A stretch of 64,000 nt of DNA from Urechis unicinctus (Eukaryota > Annelida > Polychaeta > Xenopneusta > Urechidae), in contig CM067349.1 of assembly GCA_034190875.2 (NCBI GenBank), positions 31,443,391 through 31,507,390 of the forward strand, read 5' to 3'. Positions 47,783 to 61,900 of the stretch are shown here, piece after piece (position 1 is the stretch's first letter; the number at the start of each line of letters is the position of its first letter). A program made the position numbers and the translations under genes. The notes beneath the pieces were generated by a model. It did no database searches. It had not been told where the DNA came from and saw nothing but the letters and a program-made list of their open reading frames with translations.

Positions 47783-50700
47783 GTAAATACCACCTGCATC
47801 TTTCGCTGGAAATGTGCATTGCTGTGCATTCTGGTTGAATATGATCCTCCATTCGGATCGAGGACGATATCATTTCCAACCACAGTCAGAGTGATTCCGC
47901 TATCGTGAATATCAACTCCCTGCGAGTCAGACATTACAGGGGAAAAAACCAACAAGGTGTTGGATCTTCTGAAACTGCGTAATCGTCTACTCCGACTGAA
48001 AAAAACTCCCAAAACACGGCGTCTGATTTTGACATCCCTACCGGCGGACGCTGCATCAGATCGACCCATGTTCTCATAGTAGACACAGGCTCGCAATATT
48101 CACCATCCTAAACAATTGTGCGTATTGCGGCCAGGGGCTGGGGGTCCTTGACAGGTTACAAAAACTGTGCAAGAACTTTTCTGCCGGTAAAACGGAAGCA
48201 GTAGAGTCATTGCTTCTCATGAAAACCCAGATAGAACATTTTATAAGAGCAACCGTGGCCAGGATTCAATTAATGCTTTACCTATCCATGCTCAATAGTC
48301 AGGTTCTCCTTGCATTCTAGCATTATCCAGCATAGAATCATAACAATTTACTGCAATCAGTCTCCCTTATGATGACAGGTTATGAGATGTGGTTTGATGA
48401 ATGGCGTTAGACGAGACCAGGGTATCGTAAGAGGCACATATGATGAGCCGGATGTGTCTGTTTGATGATGACGGAGCACCTTGTATGTATAGGTTCCGAT
48501 TTTAAGTATTTTTAGTTCACACATCTTGAGATCGTACGGGTCTATGTTCATTAACCTCACTATGCATAAATAAGTAAATACTGCAAATACCCTGCACCTA
48601 TCTAAGCTCATTGAATAGCACAACATGGGGTTAAGGCACATTCCTGGCTCCTCTGTTTGTGATAAGTTATGATGAATATAGAATGACAAAATAACTGCAT
48701 TACATGTAAGCATAAAATAGACCAGCTTATTCAATGGTGGTATGGTACTAAATAATTAAATCCGAATCATTCATTTAATAAAGCCACGAAATAGATAAAT
48801 GTGAATCATTCACATAGCAAGCAGTGCAATAGATATTCATACGTCATGCACATCAAGAGATTATGAAGCTACCTGTTGACATATCAATATATACACTGCT
48901 CTTAACGAGACTAGAAGCCGGTCACATGTTATTGCAAAATCCAAAATGTATTGAACAACAAAATCTAATATCTAAGTAGTGCGTAGGTGTTGCCATTTTA
49001 ATTCGATGCTCAACTGTATTATTCAATCAATTAAAACGGTGTAACATTTCACGACAAAAGCCCAAATTAACTCCATGCATACGCCATCTCTTTCTCTGCT
49101 GTTTTACTTCAGGGTTAACAACGGTCAAGCATTAGGATAACCATAGTCTGCATATTACACCTATGTTGATTTGCTGTATAATTAAAAATGATCCAACATC
49201 GCGCTCTACCTCTGTCAAAATTCATAGATCCATCTTGCTATTTTGACAAAGGTGTGTCCCTGGTGAAAATACTCATGCTTCAAAACTTTTCAACGGATTG
49301 AGTGTCTTCTATCCCTCACTACAATCACCACAGCAGTACCTATCCTTCAAATTACAATGACAGCAGATGTCCTGGACAAAATAAATTGTGCATGAGGAAT
49401 TTCTCAAAGGCAAATTTAGATGAAATTTAGACAATTTCATCAGAAGTTTAAAATGCATCAGAATAACCGAGCTGTATCAACGAGTTTATTCTTAGCACCG
49501 TTTAATATTTACTGACGGTAACTTATATTAGAAACAAATAGTAATATCCACACCAAAAACACGCATTGTTCAATAGTATCAACTAAATAATGCTTTGCTT
49601 TATTCACCATCTAAAGATATGTTATACTTACAGTGGGATTTCGCGGCAGCTGAATATGATTTGACACTGCTATTATCCCAGGAAAGGCTACAATTTTTTG
49701 ACTATGGAAAGCAATTGCGCTGTTGCGTTTTTTACACTTTTATTGATAGGCAATGAACAAACAAAACTTATCAATCGAATATGTACATTTCCGCATGCAT
49801 TTCGCTGTTCCTTTTACCTGTATGTTTCAATACCAAACTGTCCCTCCTTAATAGGATTTTACTTTACAAAGTACTGTCTAAACCTACTACCCGGTCTTGA
49901 TCTGCTTAAAGCTGGCATAGAATACATAAACGATACTTCACTGCCTCATACAAGTTGAAATTAAGGTCTCTTAACGGGGTACTTATAATGAATAGCCTCC
50001 TCTCCACGAATCCTTCGTTGTTATTCATTTATCCCCGATGTCTTCTGTTGCCATCAGCTCCGCCTGTGTTGCACATGAGCTAGAATAGAATTGACATCGC
50101 CAGTCGAGTATTGTCAAACGAGAGCGGGAGCATTAAGGTTCCGAAATAATCCTATTTGTCATCAGTGACGGAAAATATATCAGCCCTTAGGCTGTCATAA
50201 TTGTTGTGATCAACTCAGACGAGTTCAGTTAGTGCAACAACTAGTAGCGCTCAACCCATAACACGATTAATGTCGTCGTTACCAGGAATAATAAAACCTG
50301 CAATATCCAGAAGCTGTAATTCATCGATGGGCAGCATGGAGGCACTGCTATTGTAGTGTTACAATGAGAGCATATACGTAACTGCTATTGTGCCATTCTT
50401 TTGTTATTTTACATAGATTGACTGTAGGAATGCATTGTCAACATACCGCCTGATATTGGTGTTTAATCCGTCACAGATCATTTCTATTGCATTATGAATT
50501 GTAGTGCGGGATGGAAGACACACACGTGGAGTTGGGGATAATGGATTACAACTGTTTATTAGCGCATTTCTCATGTAAATAAGGGCGTAGTAGTCCCCGG
50601 TTGGTTGGGGTGACTTAGAGTACCGTCACTCAAACCAACGCGGTACCATACAGCAAATCCTAGACCTCGAGCAATCGCAATGCCGTACAGACAGGTTCTA

Positions 50701-53700
50701 TTCATTATCTGTCTTACCTCGCTATCATGCAGCAATCAGACTAGCTAAACAGTTACCAAATGATGTACTTCATGCCAAATATTCATTATTGTAGTAATAT
50801 AGCCGACCGATGCATTTATTGAGGGACTATCTCCAAAAAAAGCTATCCAAAGCAAACAAACCACAACAAATGGATTGTACAGTCTTAAGATGTCATCACA
50901 ATATAGAAGAGGTTTATTTGACTCTAATTGAGTGCTGTCAGCGTCAAATATGATGCCAGATGTTGTCAATTTATTTCGATTTCAAACATTTTCACATTCA
51001 AGTGGCATGATAATTTTTCCCAATTGCTGATTTTGGTTACACATTTCATGTTGACAATTCAGATAACCTGTCATTGTCTCACTTGTACCAACTTATCATA
51101 GGTCATTCGGACTTTTGCAGGAAATCTGCTGTCACTTTTGTAAGAGTAGATGACTAGAGCCTGTAATTGGGATTCTCTATAGATGCTATCGGGATGTTGA
51201 AGGGCGGAATGGTCGGAATTATATTGTTTTTCTTATGAGTTGACACAAGAGACAAACCCTTGTCAAGATACCATGGTTTATTCGCGTCCCACGACGCACA
51301 TCGCAATTAAGGATCCTAATTGACATAGTTTGTGAAAACCGTGATTTAGGCAGGCTGCTTTTATAATTCCGAGCGGATTCCCTTTTTCAAAAATAAGAAC
51401 TCTGCGAAGTGGAACACCAACACAGGGAGTGTTATCCAATATTTATACCTTCAAGTACATGATCATTTTTCACAATTACTGATATTTGATTCACACATTC
51501 CATATAGAACATGAATATACTCTGTCATTGTCTCATGGTGAGCCGTATGGCAGAATACAACAAATCCCAATTATAACTGCCCTAGATGATTTCATTATCC
51601 TCAAACAGCTTCAGAAGGCTTTGCTCACACTTTTGTTGTCTGTTTTACGAACAAATTAAAATGAGAACTTAGATAAGGGATCTTGCCAAGCTTATAAAAG
51701 GCGGGAAGTGGGCGTTGGGGTTGAGGCTCAGTCCAATTAGTCCCCAGTGACGTGTAATAAACCAGCGCTTAGGGTGCCGGTATGGCACATACTTTCTATG
51801 TCATAGTTGTCTTATTATAACCCAGATGGGTTCAACCCGTACAACTACAGCGGTACCTGTAATAGTAATTCCACGCTGGGAGAGTGTTCGTCTCAAAAAA
51901 TATTATCGCACAACACGCTGTAGTTTATTGTATGTACGGGTTGATCTCCTACAGGCTATCACAATATCAGCATACCGTCATGTATTGGTCATGAATTCAT
52001 GCAAGATAACTTCTAGTTGTCATATTTGTGTATCGGAGGGAAGACGGGTATAACGAATTACAACTGTATCAGTCTGTTTAATGGTGCATTTGTTTTATGA
52101 ACCTGGACATTTTATCACAGGTCGGTCAGTGCGACAAACGACACATTCAACCTATCCAAACCACTGTGCAAAGCAAAACCCAAAAATAGGACCACGATAA
52201 CTCTGAGTGCAGCACTAACTGACATCCGCACATGACCAGAGTACCTGCTGTAATACAGGAAGCACTCATACTAAGGGGAGTGTTATCAGCCTGCACTTAA
52301 TGGTAGCACTCATACAAACTCCTTCTTGGCAGAGGACGTGCTTCGAAACTAGCGCAAGATTAAAATGTCGTATTTCATATTCCAGCTGTCACTTATACCA
52401 ATTCCTTGCGCGACACTCGTTGAACAACGGAGATGTACTGTCATAGATGCAGGAGTAAATGGTAATACCCTGTGGTGGTGATTCATTGCTCAGAGTTATT
52501 GATTTCATTTGGTTGGCACGAGGATTAAATGGACAAATTGTCAGTTCCTCACAAGCTAGTCTATGTTATGCGAAACGTATTCTTTGGGTAGTAAGGACTA
52601 TAATAAGATTAACCTGGCAATATGCGCATATACGGATACTCCAGATATAATTAAACATAGAAAAGACGGATTGTAGTAACTATGTTTGGACGCGTGTAAA
52701 TATGAATATTTAGTCAACGAAATGCTTATATTTGTGTAAAATTCACAATGATTGCTTTTTGAAATACTATTTTACCTAACCAGTGAACATATTGGTCCCC
52801 TAAAAACATTTCAATCAACAAGTGAAGCACTCATCGCTAACTTAATAATGCTTAGCAGATATCGACACGTTGATGAACAACAACCAGGTAGATAACATGC
52901 TGCTGTACCGTACACGAATGCACATGCCATACCATGCAGTTTGCTTCGGAGTACACATTGATGAGCTCAATTAGCACGGAACTAACGGGTTCGGTAGTAT
53001 TCCACTATTATTTTAGGACAGTAAGGCCCATGCACAGTTCTAGATCATATTAACTGTGGTTGTGGAGGATGTTAGGAGTGAAGTTGAAGGTAGGTTTGTT
53101 GAAGGAAATAGGACGAAAAGTGGGGAGAATGAATCTGTTAGGCTGTAGTAATAATGTGTAAAAAATTATCAAGTACAATCCCCATGATTGCTTCAAGGCA
53201 TGTGTAAAAATGGAAGCTATTACTTATTGAAAGATAAAGCATGTATATCGAAAGTTCGCCAAAAAACACTAGCGTCCGGAATTGGTGTTTGCACATGTAA
53301 AAACTGCAATAAGTTAAATGGGGGTAACAGCAATTTTTGAAGATGTTAATGAGCATATAAAGCCAGACAAAATCGACCCTTTGTGGTTTAAGATTGCCAG
53401 CTGAATGGTAGTCAAGATTGAATAGAACTGCGATCCAAAACAAAAAATAACGCTATATGACATCACATGCGTATGAGGCGTGGCAGTTCTCTATAACACT
53501 GTCATAACCACCATCTGAAAGGTAAAGTCATGCCACCCAGATTCTTTGACTATTTGAGTTTTTTCGGAAAGAGAATAACACACTTCTAAGATGCTTGTGG
53601 ATTTTTTTTTTGTTTCTCGCAAAAAATAGAAAGAGCTCCGTTGAGCATGATTGTTTCAACATGCGCTTCGCAAGGCAGATTGTCCTGTCCTCGTAGAGAT

Positions 53701-53958
53701 CTCTCGAGGCACATCCATCAGTCGCATGAACAATGGCTGAATTGGCTCGGTGATAGAAGAGGACCGCGCGCAAGCCATCACCGAATATAGCCATCCAATC
53801 AAATCGAATATCCACTATGCTATTCGATGTACAAATGACAGTGGTAATCGTGCACATCCATCGCGTAGAGAGGAAGTGCGTGTAATATGAAAAATGGTGG
53901 TATCAAACGTCCATGTATGCCTGACGCTGGCATACATGCCATATCATGCATTTGTTTT

Positions 53959-54063
53959 CTCTCTCTCCCTCTCTCTCTTTTACCATCTCTCTCTTTCTCT
54001 CTGTCTGTCTCTGTATATCTTTCTCCCCCGTTCTCTACCGCTCTCTTACCCTATCTCTCTCAA

Positions 54064-54110
<47 letters not shown>

Positions 54111-54125
54111 CATCTTCTCTCGCTC
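53959..54125. repeat. CT-rich microsatellite before X copy 2
   Basis: (CT)n and imperfect CTCT tracts, purest at about 54066-54107. The spacer 52,824-53,958 shows no supported gene. Confidence 0.93.
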
Positions 54126-57100
54126 TCCCATATGACGCTTTAGATCACAATTTGCATACTGCTTGTTTTATTACAATAAAGGCTATGCGTGGGAATAACG
54201 TCTTTTGTAGACCATGTTGTTCGTCCCCATGCTCTATTCGTGACTTTCATGAGCCTCTTATCATTATGTTATAAAACCCTGCAAAAGTAAAGACAAGCTC
54301 GTGGGATATTTAAGAGAGCCAGTCGAGAAACATACCTGCTTTGTAAAAAGAAGAACTGCACAAATAGTACAGATTTAAAATATTTATGAATCTTGGATTT
54401 TTGTAGCGGATCTAGGAACATGGACGCATTGATATGATGACTTGATCTGATATTAGAAGGCAGTAATATAGGGCACAAGGACGGGGTTTATCAAGGATGA
54501 CGCAATAAAACCGTCCAAACACAGATGACATACACTTCATACGCGCTATCGGCATTTTTAGTGCATGCATATAAGCTCGGGAAAGGAGGAAAAAAATGAG
54601 TGTAAGGCTATAGTTCCGCTGGTAGGGTAGTTGCATTTCTCATCATGTCAGTTTCGCATTAAATAAGCTTTGGATCGATACCCAATTATCCTTAGTAAAA
54701 CAGTAAACACTGATCAATATGAAGCAACAGTGAAGCTTTCGAGCCGGCGCATGACCATAACCCTGAATCACAGATGACGTCACCGTTCATTCAAAAAGCA
54801 CACAACGTCGATGACAATTTATTGCGGTAAATAACAGCAAGTGCATTGCCCCACAGGAATCGTGTGGTCTATGTCCATTATGCAAAACGATGCATGTGCG
54901 CAGATGCATGCCACATAAATAGCAGGTATGACTAACTGAGACGCAGAATATGCTATGAATTATGCTAAAGGCTAATATATTGTTATGAAGAATGATCCTT
55001 ATGGCCTGATATAATACAATGTACACTGCTTGTTATATACGCATCGGCTATACGAACGCGAAGGCTCATTGTGGCTGATACGTCGCATGACTCAAACAAC
55101 TAAGGATGTTTCCTCAAACAAGGCTTTTGTCGTAATCATAAGACCTATTGTTACTTCGTTACAAAATGTAGGGCCAAAGGTCCTTTACAGAAGGACGGAG
55201 GGACGCTTATTCTACCGACAGCACACATTGATTTTATGTACCCAAGCTTAATGAATTGGTGTCAATTACAGTGAACCAATATCTATGATAATATGCCAGT
55301 CCTTTGATCTGGTGGATCAATGTGAGAACAAGATAGGGAGAGCAATTCATGATATGTGCCATTTCCAAGAGATCCTTATTCTATGCTGACAAGCCTGATC
55401 CTTAAGATAGTTAGATTTACTGACGAAGACCGACATCGTTTTATCCAATATTGATGGCAGGTTAATATCACCAATGGACACAAAGCATGGAACAAGTAAT
55501 AGAGACCCACTGATGTGTCTACTAGATTTAGATATGTACGAAGGTTATATTTGCAGTGCGATTTCCATATTAACCATTACCATTCAGCAGTACATTACAA
55601 CAAAACTGGGCCTGCTGGTGAATAGAGCTTTGAGGGAAATTACACCCAAAGCCAATGTGACCACTGGCTTGATTGTATTGTTGCAGTCGGATACCATTGT
55701 AATATTGGCTCCTAGTCGCTTTTGTCTTTTAGAATATATCGATGTAGAAGTGAAGAACATAGCAGCGAACAAAACACAAGCTTCGTAGATGGGCAGTGGC
55801 ATTTTGTACACCACGTGACCAATATTTTCGTTACATGGGGTAAATGTTGCATTCGATTGAAATTTAACGGTTTATTGCGATCGGAATACATATCCAGACG
55901 TACGCGCGAATGCGAATGTTTGGAATCGGTTTCATGCGTTCGCTTTGGGTACGTCTCTTGAGCCGTGTGGAACAAACCGATTTCAATAGCGACCGTGTGG
56001 ACAAACAAAGCTATTGTAGTGTGCAATGTGTGCGATCTTAAATCTTCTTCGGAACAGGGGGTAAGATACGCAGAGGTCATCTGAACCCTTTAAAAGATTT
56101 GCTAATTCTTGTTAAATACTGTTTTATAGTATTCTAAGATACTAACTGCGGAAAAGAAGACGGCGACAACATGTCTTTCTTGCAGCTCAGCGGCACTTGC
56201 GTTACAAGTTATCAGTTAGTGCTTGCATGATTTTTAGAAAAAACATAATAGCCACATCAAGCCCTGCTTGAATGCATTCGTCTAACCATATTTTAATTAT
56301 ATTTCTGATTTATCCGTCACTCCAAAAGTTAGAAGGCATAATACGGTCGGGATTGTGTAAAATGCAATAAACAGTGAGGTGAGAAAAATAAACAAGCGTT
56401 TTTCACACGAGTGCATTTTCCCTCCAGAAAGGATAATTGCCACATCCGCACATGACCAATCGTGATTTTCAGAGCTCTCGGATGAATTCGATTGTGATTC
56501 GATCGCACGCGTCTGGACAAGGAACGGATATCGCGTGTGCATTCAATCAGCTTTGCGTATTACTGTCTGGCCACACAAGAGCTGCAAAAGCACTAAACAT
56601 GAAAGCGCGCACAAACCGATTGCTGCCTGGACAGTGTCTATCTGACACAAAACAGGGACATCTGCGTAACTTACGCCAATGCGACGAAATGTACCAATGT
56701 ACTCAAAGCTGCCCCGAAAATGACGTAAGCACTCATTTCATTCTATACTGGCACATTCTGTGGCACTACTCGAGCCACTCTTACGATGAATAATGGGCCC
56801 ATGTGATGTGATGCGATGCTCTGTCCATGGGGATCAGGGGATGAAAAGTGGCAATCCATGCAAATCCTACGGGGTAAGGAATTGACCTTGAGGAGCTTTA
56901 TACAACTGTGGCGAGACTCATTCGATTGACCCTGCCTTTGCGTGAGTCATTACAGTTTGTCAGCGCTGTCATCAATTGATCTCATAGTCGAATATTGATG
57001 CCCCATGAAGAATGCTTGGGTAACCACAGGGCAGGGCCAGTATGTCATGCCGGCAGTTACGATGAAGTGCATTATCGGAGGCAGATACTACGCTTCAAAA

Positions 57101-57590
57101 ATGCTTAGATTTTTGTAGCAAAGGACAATTACTTGGCACGAGATGCAGAACCGATAACGTAAATCAGGAAGTGGACTGCCCTCATCATGATATCGGGAAC
57201 GATATTTGAAAGTGACATATATATGCCATGTATGTTAGGTAGCCAAGTGTCGAATGAACTAGCATTTAGATATATATCTCATACAACAAACAATAGATTA
57301 TCAATTCATCACATTATATAGGTGAGATATCGTAAGATGCAATGTGTCATTATATAAAGTCCCAACTTACACAGCGTCTTCGACTCACCACCTGGGCATT
57401 ATCCTGTGTAAGAAAGCGCAGTTGCTGCACCATCTGTGTTATTTACATGTGAACTTATTGCATTGACTTTACAGTGTATTAAAACAGCGCAACATGAAAC
57501 CGTAGAAAAGGAAAACAAATGGAATCTATGACACTGGATACAACCAGCTCATCTGTAAAAAAAACGCTGCATTATGAATTGCCTGGCCAC

Positions 57591-57780
<190 letters not shown>

Positions 57781-58893
57781 CACGGACAGGGGACTGTTTT
57801 TTATATGATTGGAATCTAATTGGGTGTGCACGATTGAACTACATTTATCATATTTTCCCGGGGGTAGGTTCGAGTGAGCCCTCTTGACATACTTTCGAGC
57901 TCTTTGGTGTTATGCTTAATGAGACTAGGTGTCATGCTCCACACATTATGCAGTGTATGTCTTCATTTATAAGGTGTGAGATGCTTTTCAGCATATCATA
58001 TCGTTAAACACTGAGTTTTGACGACACATGATTTACTATAATATAATGTCTATAATGCATCAAAAACAAGGCTTACCGAATCACAAATGAATGGTTATGT
58101 AAGTGGGATGCGCCTTATTTTACCATGTACCTTGCGCATGTCTATACATATATCTGCGGTATGAATGTTATTTGTGTTATACTTAATTTCTTGTGTGTAA
58201 TATCATAACATTTGTTATTGATACAACTCATTAGGCGGACCACTCGAGTATCTGTTCCTTCATATCAACATGTACTTCAGTTTAATCTTCGCTTATGAAG
58301 ACGTGGTTGATGTCTGTAGACTGACGCTTCTCAGATCTTACATGACCTTCTGCATTCATACATGGCCATTCCCATATATCGAAAAATGGTACTGTTTCTT
58401 TTACAACGATTAGCATTATATGATTATTCGCTGTGTACGCACTTTATACCGAACATTGATTTGATGCTACCTGATTCAGTGTCATTCTTCGTTAAACCAC
58501 TTACGATGATTAATATGAATTACACTTCCTTCGTCTTTATGAGAAAATGTGCATTGCTAACCATCAATGCAGACAAAATGTGGGATGGATTACTTTTGTC
58601 ACGATGTCATTATTCAACAATCATGAGGGCGATTCAGTAAAATAATTGTGAATTCATCTAAATATTTATATTAATACACACAAGGTTTCGTCAGCCATGT
58701 CTGCATTATATTTGCAAAGTTACATTTGTGTAAGGTATTTGAATTTTTTGTGTTTGCTTGAAAGTTCAATCAGCGAGATCACTTTGACATCAACTTCATA
58801 ATTTCATACAAAATAAAGATATTCTCTAATAGACCCAGACATCTGCTAAGGCAACACCTACTTGTGCCAATATTTGCAATACTCGTAACAGTG

Positions 58894-58979
58894 ATGATGT
58901 TGATTCTGCACCCCTTCCTGCTGGCCATTCTTGTAACCAATATCTATTACCAATCTTTAAAATCAATATATCAACACAG
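58894..58979 (+). other. Possible first exon of a type II membrane protein, X copy 2
   Basis: Identical to 47697-47782 because of the duplication, with the same donor. Confidence 0.22.
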
Positions 58980-61900
58980 GTAAATACCACCTGCATCTTT
59001 CGCTGGAAATGTGCATTGCTGTGCATTCTGGTTGAATATGATCCTCCATTCGGATCGAGGACGATATCATTTCCAACCACAGTCAGAGTGATTCCGCTAT
59101 CGTGAATATCAACTCCCTGCGAGTCAGACATTACAGGGGAAAAAACCAACAAGGTGTTGGATCTTCTGAAACTGCGTAATCGTCTACTCCGACTGAAAAA
59201 AACTCCAAAACACACGGCGTCTGATTTTGACATCCCTACCGGCGGACGCTGCATCAGATCGACCCATGTTCTCATAGTAGACACAGGCTCGCAATATTCA
59301 CCATCCTAAACAATTGTGCGTATTGCGGCCAGGGGCTGGGGGTCCTTGACAGGTTACAAAAACTGTGCAAGAACTTTTCTGCCGGTAAAACGGAAGCAGT
59401 AGAGTCATTGCTTCTCATGAAAACCCAGATAGAACATTTTATAAGAGCAACCGTGGCCAGGATTCAATTAATGCTTTACCTATCCATGCTCAATAGTCAG
59501 GTTCTCCTTGCATTCTAGCATTATCCAGCATAGAATCATAACAATTTACTGCAATCAGTCTCCCTTATGATGACAGGTTATGAGATGTGGTTTGATGAAT
59601 GGCGTTAGACGAGACCAGGGTATCGTAAGAGGTACATATGATGAGCCGGGTGTGTCTGTTTGATGATGACGGAGCACCCAGTATGTATAGATACCGATTT
59701 TAAGTATTTTTAGTTCACACATCTTGAGATCGTACGGGTCTTTGTTCATTAACCTCACTATGCATAAATAAGTTAATACTGCAAATACCCTGCACCTATC
59801 TAAGCTCATTGAATAGCACAACATGGGGTTAAGGCACATTCCTGGCTCCTCTGTTTGTGATAAGTTATGATGAATATAGAATGACAAAATAACTGCATTA
59901 CATGATTAGCATAAAATAGACCAGCTTATTCAATGGTGGTATGGTACTAAATAATTGAATCCGAATCATTCATTTAATAAAGCCACGAAATAGATAAATG
60001 TGAATCATTCACATAGCAAGCAGTGCAATAGATATTCATACGTCATGCACATCAAGAGATTATGAAGCTACCTGTTGACATATCAATATATACACTGCTC
60101 TTAACGAGACTAGAAGCCGGTCACATGTTATTGCAAAATCCAAAATGTATTGAACAACAAAATCTAATATCTAAGTAGTGCGTAGGTGTTGCCATTTTAA
60201 TTCGATGCTCAACTGTATTATTCAATCAATTAAAACGGTGTAACATTTCACGACAAAAGCCCAAATTTACTCCATGCATACGCCATCTCTTTCTCTGCTG
60301 TTTTACTTCAGGGTTAACAACGGTCAAGCATTAGGATAACCATAGTCTGCATATTACACCTATGTTGATTTGCTGTATAATTAAAAATGATCCAACATCG
60401 CGCTCTACCTCTGTCAAAATTCATAGATCCATCTTGCTATTTTGACAAAGGTGTGTCCCTGGTGAAAATACTCATGCTTCAAAACTTTTCAACGGATTGA
60501 GTGTCTTCTATCCCTCACTACTACAATCACCACAGCAGTACCTATCCTTCAAATTACAATGACAGCAGATGTCCTGGACAATATAAATTGTGCATGAGGA
60601 ATTTCTCAAAGGCAAATTTAGATGAAATTTAGACAATTTCATCAGAAGTTTAAAATGCATCAGAATAACCGAGCTGTATCAACGAGTTTATTCTTAGCAC
60701 CGTTTAATATTTACTGACGGTAACTTATATTAGAAACAAATAGTAATATCCACACCAAAAACACGCATTGTTCAATAGTATCAACTAAATAATGCTTTGC
60801 TTTATTCACCATCTAAAGATATGTTATACTTACAGTGGGATTTCGCGGCAGCTGAATATGATTTGACACTGCTATTATCCCAGGAAAGGCTACAATTTTT
60901 TGACTATGGAAAGCAATTGCGCTGTTGCGTTTTTTACACTTTTATTGATAGGCAATGAACAAACAAAACTTATCAATCGAATATGTACATTTCCGCATGC
61001 ATTTCGCTGTTCCTTTTACCTGTATGTTTCAATACCAAACTGTCCCTCCTTAATAGGATTTTACTTTACAAAGTACTGTCTAAACCTACTACCCGGTCTT
61101 GATCTGCTTAAAGCTGGCATAGAATACATAAACGATACTTCACTGCCTCATACAATTTGAAATTAAGGTCTCTTAACGGGGTACTTATAATGAATAGCCT
61201 CCTCTCCACGAATCCTTCGTTGTTATTCATTTATCCCCGATGTCTTCTGTTGCCATCCGCTCCACCTGTGTTGCACATGAGCTAGAATAGAATTGACATC
61301 GCCAGTCGAGTATTGTCAAACGAGAGCGGGAGCATTAAGGTTCCGAAATAATCCTATTTGTCATCAGTGACGGAAAATATATCAGCCCTTAGGCTGTCAT
61401 AATTGTTGTGATCAACTCAGACGAGTTCAGTTAGTGCAACAACTAGTAGCTCTCAACCCATAACACGATTAATGTCGTCGTTACCAGGAATAATAAAACC
61501 TGCAATATCCAGAAGCTGTAATTCATCGATGGGCAGCATGGAGGCACTGCTATTGTAGTGTTACAATGAGAGCATATACGTAACTGCTATTGTGCCATTC
61601 TTTTGTCATTTTACATAGATTGACTGTAGGAATGCATTGTCAACATACCGCCTGATATTGGTGTTTAATCCGTCACAGATCATTTCTATTGCATTATGAA
61701 TTGTAGTGCGGGATGGAAGACACACACGTGGAGTTGGGGATAATGGATTACAACTGTTTATTAGCGCATTTCTCATGTAAATAAGGGCGTAGTAGTCCCC
61801 GGTTGGTTGGGGTGACTTAGAGTACCGTCACTCAAACCAACGCGGTACCATACAGCAAATCCTAGACCTCGAGCAATCGCAATGCCGTACAGACAGGTTC

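Noticed and set aside
49698-49958. 86-codon ORF in X, repeated at 60900
   Set aside because: No recognisable protein, and it cannot be compared with an older copy since this part of X is missing from the diverged fragments.
54066-54107. (CT)n tract as a splice polypyrimidine tract
   Set aside because: No exon follows; it is part of a longer CT-rich microsatellite.
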